Assembly (NCBI RefSeq): GCF_964063345.1
Contig: NZ_OZ061318.1
Coordinates: 2,852,001-2,916,000, forward strand
Source: Pseudomonas lini
GTDB lineage: Bacteria > Pseudomonadota > Gammaproteobacteria > Pseudomonadales > Pseudomonadaceae
DNA: 64,000 bases
Direction of reading: 5' to 3'
In this document: positions 37,510 through 45,138 of the stretch, one piece after another
How positions within the stretch are numbered: position 1 is the stretch's first letter
Layout of the letters: each line of letters opens with the position of its first letter
Notes under the pieces: model-generated
Seen by the model: the letters and a program-made list of their open reading frames with translations, nothing else
What the model was told of the DNA's origin: nothing
Databases searched by the model: none
Translations under genes and position numbers: made by a program

Positions 37510-38739
37510 ATGAGCAAGACTTCTCTCGATAAGAGCAAGATCAAGTTCCTTCTTCTCGAAGGCGTCCACCAATCGGCTGTCGACGTCCTCAAGGCGGCGG
37601 GCTACACCAGCATCGAGTACCTCACAGGTTCTCTGCCGGAAGCCCAGCTGAAGGAAAAGATCGCTGATGCTCACTTCATCGGCATTCGCTCCCGCACTCA
37701 ACTGACCGAAGAAATTTTCGATCACGCGAAGAAACTGGTGGCGGTTGGCTGTTTCTGCATCGGCACCAACCAGGTCGACCTCAACGCGGCTCGCGAACGC
37801 GGCATCGCAGTATTCAACGCGCCGTACTCCAACACTCGCTCCGTAGCCGAGCTGGTATTGGCCGAAGCGATCCTGTTGCTGCGCGGCATTCCTGAGAAGA
37901 ACGCTTCCTGCCACCGTGGCGGCTGGATCAAGAGCGCAGCCAACTCCTTCGAAATCCGTGGCAAGAAGCTGGGTATCGTCGGTTACGGCTCGATCGGTAC
38001 TCAATTGTCGGTCCTGGCTGAAGGCCTGGGCATGCAGGTGTACTTCTACGACACGGTGACCAAGCTGCCATTGGGCAACGCAACGCAAGTTGCCAGCCTG
38101 ACCGAGTTGCTGGGCATGTCCGACATCGTCACTCTGCACGTTCCGGAAACCGCAGCCACCCAGTGGATGATCGGCGAGAAGGAAATCCGCGCCATCAAGA
38201 AGGGCGGCATTCTGATCAACGCTGCTCGCGGCACCGTGGTCGAACTGGACGCCCTGGCGGACGCGATCAAGGACAAACACCTGATCGGTGCGGCCATCGA
38301 CGTATTCCCGGTGGAGCCGCGCTCCAACGAAGAAGAGTTCGAAAGCCCGCTGCGTGGCCTGGACAACGTGATCCTGACCCCGCACATCGGTGGTTCCACC
38401 GCTGAGGCGCAGGCCAACATTGGTCTGGAAGTGGCGGAAAAACTGGTCAAGTACAGCGACAACGGTACTTCGGTATCGTCCGTGAACTTCCCGGAAGTGG
38501 CTCTGCCGGCTCACCCTGGCAAGCACCGTCTGCTGCACATCCACGAGAACATTCCGGGTGTGATGAGCGAGATCAACAAGGTCTTCGCCGAAAACGGCAT
38601 CAACATTTCCGGTCAGTTCCTGCAGACCAACGAGAAAGTCGGCTACGTCGTGATCGACGTCGACGCCGATTACTCGGAAATTGCCCAGGAGAAGCTGCAG
38701 CACATCAACGGCACCATTCGTTGCCGCGTGTTGTTCTGA
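37510..38739 (+). CDS. serA: D-3-phosphoglycerate dehydrogenase
   Basis: First enzyme of serine synthesis. The 409-residue protein has the NAD-binding GIVGYGSIGTQLSVLAEGLG, the catalytic residues in RGTVVELDAL and HIGGSTAEAQ, and a C-terminal ACT domain (about 340-409, IPGVMSEINKVFAENGINI) for serine feedback. Length matches E. coli SerA. The enzyme also reduces 2-oxoglutarate, so the divergent D2HGDH gene is a meaningful neighbour. A strong terminator follows. Confidence 0.97.
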   Translation: MSKTSLDKSKIKFLLLEGVHQSAVDVLKAAGYTSIEYLTGSLPEAQLKEKIADAHFIGIRSRTQLTEEIFDHAKKLVAVGCFCIGTNQVDLNAARERGIAVFNAPYSNTRSVAELVLAEAILLLRGIPEKNASCHRGGWIKSAANSFEIRGKKLGIVGYGSIGTQLSVLAEGLGMQVYFYDTVTKLPLGNATQVASLTELLGMSDIVTLHVPETAATQWMIGEKEIRAIKKGGILINAARGTVVELDALADAIKDKHLIGAAIDVFPVEPRSNEEEFESPLRGLDNVILTPHIGGSTAEAQANIGLEVAEKLVKYSDNGTSVSSVNFPEVALPAHPGKHRLLHIHENIPGVMSEINKVFAENGINISGQFLQTNEKVGYVVIDVDADYSEIAQEKLQHINGTIRCRVLF

Positions 38740-38755
38740 TCGCGTTTTGAGCGAC

Positions 38756-38786
38756 AAAAAAGGGAGACCCTCGGGTCTCCCTTTTT
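38756..38786. terminator. bidirectional intrinsic terminator
   Basis: GGGAGACCC and GGGTCTCCC (38762-38770, 38773-38781) form a 9-bp stem with a TC loop, flanked by A6 on the left and T5 on the right. It serves serA on the plus strand and the DUF4399 gene on the minus strand. Confidence 0.9.
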
Positions 38787-38802
38787 CATGGCTGTGGAAA
38801 AG

Positions 38803-39228
38803 TTACTTCACAGTCACGGTGATTTTCTTCGAAACGATCGGCGGATCGAACGGCATGTGACCGCTGTCGCCCAGCTCGAGCTGCAAGGTGTGCTTGCCCG
38901 GTGCCAGTTTGATTTCGGCCTGGGTCTGCGGTTTGCCGAAGTGCATATGGTTGGCATCCATCGGGATCGGCGCACCGGCGGCGGGCAGTTTATCGACATC
39001 GATCAGCAAGTGATGATGCCCCGTGTTCTTGGTGACATCGCCGGCAGGCGCCAGCGCGATGTTCTTCACAGCGAATTTGACGGTGAAGGTCTGGGGAACC
39101 GTGGCGCCGTCCTCAGGAGAAACGATGGACGCTTCGGCGCCTTTGGGGGCCGGTGTAGCAGCCGTTGCCAGCATCGATGCACCCAGCAACAGGCCAGCCA
39201 ACGCTGCACGTGACATAAAGCTTTTCAT
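38803..39228 (-). CDS. DUF4399-type periplasmic protein
   Basis: A 141-residue exported protein with a signal peptide (MKSFMSRAALAGLLLGASML, likely cut after ATA). The mature part has FAVKNIALAPAG, a His pair in NTGHHHLLID, and HMHFGKPQTQAEIKL with more His/Met, suggesting metal (perhaps copper) binding, though this is inference. The C-terminal HMPFDPPIVSKKI is typical of the family. Function unknown. Confidence 0.83.
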   Translation of the reverse strand: MKSFMSRAALAGLLLGASMLATAATPAPKGAEASIVSPEDGATVPQTFTVKFAVKNIALAPAGDVTKNTGHHHLLIDVDKLPAAGAPIPMDANHMHFGKPQTQAEIKLAPGKHTLQLELGDSGHMPFDPPIVSKKITVTVK

Positions 39229-39363
39229 TCTCTTCTCCAGTTTTTCCGTAAAATCCGCTCGACCGTGACAACTTCACGGCCATTCGTTGTCGAAGTCACT
39301 CAATAACCATAGCAAAGCGAGGCTGAACAGCGCGTCGCGATAAATGAATTCAAAGGAGTGACC

Positions 39364-39948
39364 ATGCGCTTTTTGCCTGGCCTGATTTGCCTGCTGCCCC
39401 TTTTGAGCCCTTTGGCTCATGCCGAACTGATTGACGATGTAAACGACCGCGGCGAATTGCGCATTGCCCTTGAGGCTAATACACCGCCCTTCAATTTCAA
39501 GGAGGACGACAAACTGACCGGGTTCGAGGTCGAGCTGGGGCAGTTGCTGGCCGCTGAGCTGGATGTGCGCGCCGACTTTGTCGTCACCGATTCCAATGAT
39601 TTGCTGACCGGCGTCGAAAGTGGCAAATACGACATCGCCATCAACCACATCACAGAGACCCCGGCGCTCACGGAGCGTTTCGACTTCAGCCAACCTTACA
39701 TTCAAACCGATGCGCAATTGATCGCGCAGAAGGAAGAACCGCGCTCAATACTATTGGTGCAGTCGCTGACTGAGGAAAAGCCGAAAGCCAGCCAGACCGT
39801 GAGCCTGGCGATTCCGTTTCAGAAGGGTAACCCGGCATTTCAAGCGAGCCTCGAAAACGCCTTGCAGCGGATCAAGGGAGATGGCCGATTGGAAGCGTTG
39901 TCGCAGAAGTGGTTAGGGGCGGATACGAGTGTGACGCCGAAACCCTGA
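39364..39948 (+). CDS. shortened amino-acid-type periplasmic binding protein
   Basis: A 194-residue exported protein of the type-3 solute-binding family, with signal peptide (MRFLPGLICLLPLLSPLAHA). Lobe 1 is normal (RGELRIALEANTPPFNF, LTGFEVELGQLLAAEL, YDIAINHITETPALTERFDF). Lobe 2 is not: from AQLIAQKEEP to AIPFQKGNPAFQ there are only about 33 residues where typical members have near 95, so the core of lobe 2 seems deleted in frame. Start at ATG 39364 after AAAGGAG. It may no longer bind ligand. Confidence 0.75.
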   Translation: MRFLPGLICLLPLLSPLAHAELIDDVNDRGELRIALEANTPPFNFKEDDKLTGFEVELGQLLAAELDVRADFVVTDSNDLLTGVESGKYDIAINHITETPALTERFDFSQPYIQTDAQLIAQKEEPRSILLVQSLTEEKPKASQTVSLAIPFQKGNPAFQASLENALQRIKGDGRLEALSQKWLGADTSVTPKP

Positions 39949-39968
39949 TTCAAGGCTGATGAGTAACC

Positions 39969-40062
39969 CTGTGGGAGCGGGCTTGCCCGCGATGAGGCCA
40001 TAACATTCAACATCGATGTTGAATGTAGAACCGCCATCGCGGGCAAGCCCGCTCCCACAGGG
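39969..40062. repeat. REP doublet
   Basis: Standard inverted REP units with an ATTCAACATCGATGTTGAAT dyad as linker, between the convergent binding-protein and DUF523 genes. Confidence 0.93.
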
Positions 40063-40077
40063 ATTTGTGCAGGGTCG

Positions 40078-40563
40078 TTAGTCGAGGGCTGCCAGAGCCT
40101 GCGCCGCTTCGGCCAATTCCAACTCGCTGAAGATTTGGACGCCATTGCGCTTGAGCAATGCAGCGGTGACACCTTCACCACTGACCTTCACGCCTCTGAA
40201 CGTCCCGTCATACGTCAACAGATTCCCGCAAGACGGGCTGTTGGCCTTGAGCACGGCAATGCGGATGCCGTGCTGCTGCACCAGTTCCAGCGCCTGATAA
40301 GCCCCCGAAAGAAACTCGGCACTGACGTCCTCGCCCTCGGTGGTGATCACCGATGCAAGGCCATCAAGCACTTCAGCGCCCTGCCCGCCCGGAATCTCCG
40401 CCGCGGCCCTTGGCGTCGGCAAACCACCGGCGACTTCCGGGCACAACGGCACCACCCGGCCTTCGGAAATCCACTGTTCCAACAGGTTGAATGGCCCACT
40501 GGCGCCGCCGTCGTAACGGACGCGGTGACCGAGCAAACAGCGGCTTACCAGAATCTTTTGCAT
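40078..40563 (-). CDS. DUF523-type cysteine-rich protein
   Basis: A 161-residue cytoplasmic protein that starts MQKILVSRCLLGHRVRYDGG. This Cys-Leu-Leu-Gly opening, PLCPEVAGGLPTPR, and LKANSPSCGN are the DUF523 signature, with three cysteines spaced as possible metal or thiol ligands. It starts two bases after the oxygenase stop, so the two are an operon. Function unknown. Confidence 0.88.
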   Translation of the reverse strand: MQKILVSRCLLGHRVRYDGGASGPFNLLEQWISEGRVVPLCPEVAGGLPTPRAAAEIPGGQGAEVLDGLASVITTEGEDVSAEFLSGAYQALELVQQHGIRIAVLKANSPSCGNLLTYDGTFRGVKVSGEGVTAALLKRNGVQIFSELELAEAAQALAALD

Positions 40564-40565
40564 GA

Positions 40566-41198
40566 TCAGAACGGCTCGTTGCCACGACGCCGGAACCAGC
40601 CCGTCAACGACAGGCGATCTCGGGTCGCGGGCAGGACTTCGTGGGGGACTTCGCCCGACAGGAACACCACCAGGCATCCGCCGGTAGGCACCACATCGTG
40701 TTCGACGCCTTCGTCGAGGTACATGCGCAGCTGACCGCCATGCTCGGGCAGCCAGCCGTCATTGAGGTAGATCACCGCCGAGACCATGCGCCGGTCGTCG
40801 TCGCGGAAACGGTCGACATGCTTTAGGTAGAAAGCGCCAGGCGGGTACAGGGCGAAATGGCTTTCGAAATCTTCAAGGCCCAGAAACAAACCGCGATTCA
40901 TCGCCTCACGCAGGCTGTCCATCAACCCCAGATAACGGTCGCAGGCCTCGGCCTGACCGGGTTCGATCCACTGGATATGGTCACCACGAATGCCCTCGCG
41001 AATTTCCGAAAACGGCCCGCGCCCCACGGCGGCCGGGGCGAGCTCACCCTCAGCGGCACGTTTTCGGCACTCGGCTGCCAGCGCCTGGGTCAGATCCAGA
41101 GGCAGGAAAATATTCTGCCGCGACCAGCCACGCTCAGCCAGGTCGTCGACGATACGTAACAGCAGCGGATGATCAGAGGATATTTGCATGGCGCGCAT
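40566..41198 (-). CDS. 2OG-Fe(II) oxygenase
   Basis: A 210-residue non-haem iron dioxygenase of the prolyl-4-hydroxylase-like fold. The iron-binding HxD is in YLKHVDRFRDD, the distal His in GEVPHEVLPATRDR, and the 2-oxoglutarate Arg is in RDRLSLTGW. Substrate unknown. Start at ATG 41198 has AGGA five bases upstream; a second ATG nine bases later (41189) is an alternative. It is head to head with the DUF2059-like gene, and the long upstream frame is noise. Confidence 0.87.
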   Translation of the reverse strand: MRAMQISSDHPLLLRIVDDLAERGWSRQNIFLPLDLTQALAAECRKRAAEGELAPAAVGRGPFSEIREGIRGDHIQWIEPGQAEACDRYLGLMDSLREAMNRGLFLGLEDFESHFALYPPGAFYLKHVDRFRDDDRRMVSAVIYLNDGWLPEHGGQLRMYLDEGVEHDVVPTGGCLVVFLSGEVPHEVLPATRDRLSLTGWFRRRGNEPF

Positions 41199-41331
41199 AG
41201 TATTCCTGTGCCCGCAAATCCGACAGAGCCGCATAGCGGAGGATTGGTCGGATAAGGCACTCAACCTGATACGAATTCTCGACAAGTACGAATGCCGCAC
41301 GGAGAATAGTCGCCTGCTGACAGGAGTCCCT

Positions 41332-42084
41332 ATGCGTCGCTTGCTTTTCTCACTGTTGATGTTCTGCGTTTTGCCCGCTTGGGCGGACGGCCACGACCAG
41401 TTGTACAAGGTCGCCGGTTGGCCAGAACAACGCGCGCATTTCAACGATGCTCTTTCGGCCGCTCAGCAGCGTTACCAGAACAGCCTGCCGCCGGCGGTGT
41501 TCCAGGCTCTGGTCAACAACAGCAATCAGCGCTTTGCTCCCAAGGCCATGGACCAGCGTGCCGAAGCGCAATTACGCAAAAAGCTTGCCGATCCAAAACC
41601 TGCCTTGACCTTCTTTCAATCGGCCCTGGGCAAGAAAATCGTCGCCGCCGAACTGCTGGCGACCCGTCGCGATCAATTGGCGAAAAATGCCAAGGGCTTG
41701 CCGAAAATGCAGGCCAGCGATACCCGTCAACTCATCATCGGTCACCTGGCCCAGGCCCTGCCCGCTCGCGAGGCCGGCGCTGAAGTCAGCCTGGCGATCG
41801 CGGGCGTGGCGGCCGACAGCCTGAGTTCGATGATCCCCGGCCTGCTCGGCGGCGGTCAGGCGCAAGGCATGTTGAACGGTCAGCGCCAGCGCCTGATGGA
41901 GCAGATCGGCGCCGATCTGAACAACACGCTGCTGTATGTCTATCGCGACCTGTCGGATGACGAGCTGGAAGAGTTCGCAACTTTTGCCGAGTCCACTGAA
42001 GGCAAGACTTACTACCAAGCGGCATTGGCAGCAATTCGGGCGGGGTTGGCGGTGGGGCAGAGTACGTCGAGTCTTACCCAATAG
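41332..42084 (+). CDS. exported DUF2059-like protein
   Basis: A 250-residue periplasmic protein. Signal peptide MRRLLFSLLMFCVLPAWADG with cut after AWA. The mature part is helical; two related segments (PALTFFQSALGKKIVAAELL and LEEFATFAESTEGKTYYQA) each carry the FxxSxxGK pattern that is typical of DUF2059. Start supported by CAGGAG upstream. No function is known. It shares a divergent gap with the 2OG-Fe(II) oxygenase gene. Confidence 0.75.
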   Translation: MRRLLFSLLMFCVLPAWADGHDQLYKVAGWPEQRAHFNDALSAAQQRYQNSLPPAVFQALVNNSNQRFAPKAMDQRAEAQLRKKLADPKPALTFFQSALGKKIVAAELLATRRDQLAKNAKGLPKMQASDTRQLIIGHLAQALPAREAGAEVSLAIAGVAADSLSSMIPGLLGGGQAQGMLNGQRQRLMEQIGADLNNTLLYVYRDLSDDELEEFATFAESTEGKTYYQAALAAIRAGLAVGQSTSSLTQ

Positions 42085-42105
42085 TTTTTGGTGTCCGCCA
42101 GATCG

Positions 42106-42203
42106 CCATCGCGGGCAAGCCCGCTCCCACAGTGATCGGTGTCGTTCACAAATCCTTCGGTCAAAGCAGATACCTGTGGGAGCGGGCTTGCCCGCGATGA
42201 GGC
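42106..42203. repeat. REP doublet
   Basis: Standard inverted REP units, with a longer linker of about 40 bases, between the convergent DUF2059-like and alpha/beta hydrolase genes. Confidence 0.92.
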
Positions 42204-42214
42204 CCTGACTAGCA

Positions 42215-43162
42215 CTAAAGATTTCGCCCCTTCATCCGCTTGGTCAAAAACCCGAAATACTCCTGCCGCAATCCCGCTGACTCATTCGCCAGATGATGCC
42301 GCGCCTCAGGCAGCATCAGCACCTGAGGCCGATCGAACTTGCCCCGCAACACCTCAAGGTTGTGCTGCCAATCCACGGTCATGTCCGCCTGCCCCTGCAC
42401 GATCAGCGGCCGCCGCGGGCTGCGCGGCGCCGCTTCGATGCGCTTGATCCACCGACCCAGCGCACCGACCCAGGCCGTTGGCAGACGCAGCGGTTGCAAC
42501 GGATCGGCTTGCAGGAACGTCAGGAAGTCAGGGTCGTTGGAGTTCTCGCTGAAACGCCGGGCGATGCCTTTGACGAACGGCTTGAGCAGGTAATAACTGA
42601 GCTGCGACCAGCCCCACGCTCGCGGCCGCACCAGTGGCGACAGCAAAATCACCTGCCCCTGGGCGGGACTGTGCGCGCCCTGATTGAGCACATGATCGAT
42701 CACGATCGCCCCGCCGGTGCTTTGCCCGCACAGGTGCCAGGGCTGCGGAAGGCCCAGCGATTGCGCCTCGGCCAACAGCCCTTGCAGCGTGCTCTGATAC
42801 TCGGCGAAATCCTTGATGCTCGCCCGTTCGCCACTGGACAGACCATGCCCCGGCAGGTCACAGGCGATCACTGCAAAACCCTGGTCCAGCGCCCACTCGA
42901 TCACATGCCGATAGAGCCCGGTGTGATCGTAGAAACCGTGAAACAGAAACAGTGTCGCCTTCGCCCGCTCGGGCCACCAGAGTTGGCTGACCACTTCATA
43001 GCCATCGACCTCGAAACGCCCCAGGCCACTGCGCAAGGTCCGCCGGGGAAAATCCAGCCGATAAAAATGCTGATAGGCCATCGCCTCCGCCGACAGCGGC
43101 TGCCACTCGGCCAATGGCCGCAGGCTGGCACGCAAATGATCGGGGTCGAAAGTGGCAGACAT
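42215..43162 (-). CDS. alpha/beta hydrolase (lysophospholipase-like)
   Basis: A 315-residue serine hydrolase of the monoglyceride lipase/PldB type. The oxyanion region is LFLFHGFYDHTGLYRHVI, the nucleophile elbow GQSTGG (Ser in LCGQSTGGAIV), the acid in VQGQADMTVDW and the catalytic His in PEARHHLANES. It has no signal peptide, so it is likely cytoplasmic. Its substrate is unknown. It is divergent from the DUF6436-like gene. Confidence 0.88.
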   Translation of the reverse strand: MSATFDPDHLRASLRPLAEWQPLSAEAMAYQHFYRLDFPRRTLRSGLGRFEVDGYEVVSQLWWPERAKATLFLFHGFYDHTGLYRHVIEWALDQGFAVIACDLPGHGLSSGERASIKDFAEYQSTLQGLLAEAQSLGLPQPWHLCGQSTGGAIVIDHVLNQGAHSPAQGQVILLSPLVRPRAWGWSQLSYYLLKPFVKGIARRFSENSNDPDFLTFLQADPLQPLRLPTAWVGALGRWIKRIEAAPRSPRRPLIVQGQADMTVDWQHNLEVLRGKFDRPQVLMLPEARHHLANESAGLRQEYFGFLTKRMKGRNL

Positions 43163-43259
43163 GGGCTATTCCAGAGCGCGAAACGGACTTTATAGGCCTG
43201 CGATATTCATCTGTCGCGGCAAGCATGGCAAGCTAGCCGACCTTCGAGGATTGAAACCC

Positions 43260-43844
43260 ATGCGTCCGGCCTACCGCACCACACTGCTTGCCATCCTGCT
43301 CGCCCTTGTGTGTGCCGGCGTGCTGTGGGCCGCCTATGACTGGTTTCAGGGGCGCTACTTGCGCGCCTTCAGTTCGCACACCGCGGTGTTTTCCGGCGAC
43401 CCATTGCGCCTGCCGGACGAACTTGCCGGCCCCGGCGCCATTCGCCTGGTGCACTTCTGGGACCCGGCCTGCCCGTGCAATGTCGGCAATCAGCAACACC
43501 TGAGCGAACTGGTCGAGCGCTATGTTCCGCAAGGCGTTGAGTTTTACGCCGTGCAAAAACCCGGCAGTCATGGCCAGCTACCTGCCACGCTGAGCAACCT
43601 GAAAACCATTACCGTCCTGCCGGGTTCTGAACAGATTCCCGCCAGCCCGGCCGTGGCGATCTGGGATCGCAGCGGCAAACTGGCCTACTTCGGTCCGTAC
43701 AGCGAAGGCCTGACCTGCAATTCGAACAACAGCTTTATCGAGCCCATCCTGCAAGCCCTGAGCGAAGGTCGCGCAGTGAATGCAACGCATACGCTCGCCA
43801 TCGGTTGTTACTGCCCGTGGCCGGTTGTCACCCCCTCACAGTGA
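43260..43844 (+). CDS. membrane-anchored thioredoxin-fold protein (DUF6436-like)
   Basis: A 194-residue protein with one N-terminal membrane segment (TTLLAILLALVCAGVLWAAY) and a periplasmic thioredoxin-like domain. The active-site region reads HFWDPACPCNVGNQQHL, a Cys-Pro-Cys variant of the usual CxxC, which limits disulfide chemistry. Later cysteines appear in LTCNSN and GCYCPW. It ends 25 bases before the convergent PI-PLC gene. The role is unknown. Confidence 0.7.
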   Translation: MRPAYRTTLLAILLALVCAGVLWAAYDWFQGRYLRAFSSHTAVFSGDPLRLPDELAGPGAIRLVHFWDPACPCNVGNQQHLSELVERYVPQGVEFYAVQKPGSHGQLPATLSNLKTITVLPGSEQIPASPAVAIWDRSGKLAYFGPYSEGLTCNSNNSFIEPILQALSEGRAVNATHTLAIGCYCPWPVVTPSQ

Positions 43845-43869
43845 AAAAGGTTCGGTCGGACGGGCAGAG

Positions 43870-44754
43870 CTATTTGACAAGATTGCTCTCGATGCAATTG
43901 GCAACCAAGTTAGAACTTCCGAAAAAATCGACATTGATAATGTTGCTCTTCATTTGCCACTCGCTCCTGGCCCTGTACCAATTATTCAATTCCGATGGAA
44001 TCCCCTCCACACCCAATATCGAATAACAAGTAGCGGACATCGACCATAACGCACCTGCGGCGGGCGGATTCCTCATAACACTTTCGATATGACCGTATAA
44101 ACGACTGACACTGACCAACCCCGAACCTACCCACTGATGGTTTATCTTAGGCCAAATGTAGGTCGCATTTAAACTCGAGAGCTCATGGGGCGCAGCCAAA
44201 ATAACTCGACGTCGCGGGTATGCTTCTTTAATTTGATTTAACGTCATATTGGCCGCCGCGCGCGGAATAAATTTCCAGCCATGCTCACCCATCAAATAAT
44301 CAAGTAACTCCCTATAGGCGGCCGGCGACTGTTGCGTATTGATCTCATGTATATCCAGAATTACTATTTCTCCGGGGTTATACTCCAGAAACCAGTGAAC
44401 GGCATGCATCGTGTCCCACAGCGTGCGCCCAGAGTCCTGACTGTGTTCATGTCGGAAGCGAAGACTGGGAGTGGACACACCTGCGTAATACTTCAGTCGT
44501 ATATCCAGCGCCCTGATACCGCTATTCAGTTGATAACTAAAACTATCATGCTGACATGTTATGTAAGAGTTGCTATACCCTGCCGCCCTATCCATTCCGC
44601 TGTTGTGTGCACCCGGCAAACTCAACTGCCAAATTCTCTTATGCCCGATATTGTTTTGCAGGTCAGTCATCCAGGCGTTTGGCCTATAACCTGCCCTGAG
44701 TGTCGCGGTCATGTCAGGCCCTACAGCGCTACTAAACTCTTGTGATTCTTTCAT
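43870..44754 (-). CDS. PI-PLC X-domain phosphodiesterase
   Basis: A 294-residue protein with the catalytic barrel of bacterial phosphatidylinositol-specific phospholipase C. The first catalytic His lies in LPGAHNSGMD near residue 58 and the second in RFRHEHSQDSG; EYNPGEIVILDIHEI is the typical strand after them. No signal peptide is visible. The gene is clearly AT-richer than its neighbours and has rare codons, and the flanking gap (44755-45138) is also AT-rich: likely acquired. AAAAGGA supports ATG 44754 over GTG 44781. Confidence 0.85.
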   Translation of the reverse strand: MKESQEFSSAVGPDMTATLRAGYRPNAWMTDLQNNIGHKRIWQLSLPGAHNSGMDRAAGYSNSYITCQHDSFSYQLNSGIRALDIRLKYYAGVSTPSLRFRHEHSQDSGRTLWDTMHAVHWFLEYNPGEIVILDIHEINTQQSPAAYRELLDYLMGEHGWKFIPRAAANMTLNQIKEAYPRRRVILAAPHELSSLNATYIWPKINHQWVGSGLVSVSRLYGHIESVMRNPPAAGALWSMSATCYSILGVEGIPSELNNWYRARSEWQMKSNIINVDFFGSSNLVANCIESNLVK

Positions 44755-45138
44755 ATCAAAATCCTTTTCAATAAATTGCACGTCACTTAGTTAAGACGAA
44801 CAAAAAAAACCAATGAGAAATTATTTTTCGAAGCGTCCAAAACCGCAAACACATCGCAAATCAAACATAGCACCCAACAATAAAAAAACACCAGAAAGAG
44901 TTATTTCACAAATATTCAAACACCAACTTTTCAAGCCGTCAGAATCAAACTTACTCCAACTAAAACATACTTAACCAGACCCACATATGCTTCCCCACCT
45001 GAAAAATTTGCGACTCCCCCAGACGGAACATCCGCCGGACTCCAGCAAAATATCGATCGATACACTGCGCGTCCCTTTCGGTTGTGATAAACATTCGCAG
45101 CCCGGATGACCGAGCGGCTTTTAGAACAAGGAGTCACC
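44755..45138. other. AT-rich intergenic region
   Basis: A 384-base divergent gap with long A and T runs (for example around 44800-44930). I see no gene, repeat or clear terminator. The right part near 45000-45130 returns to high GC and presumably carries the hacB promoter. Confidence 0.5.
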
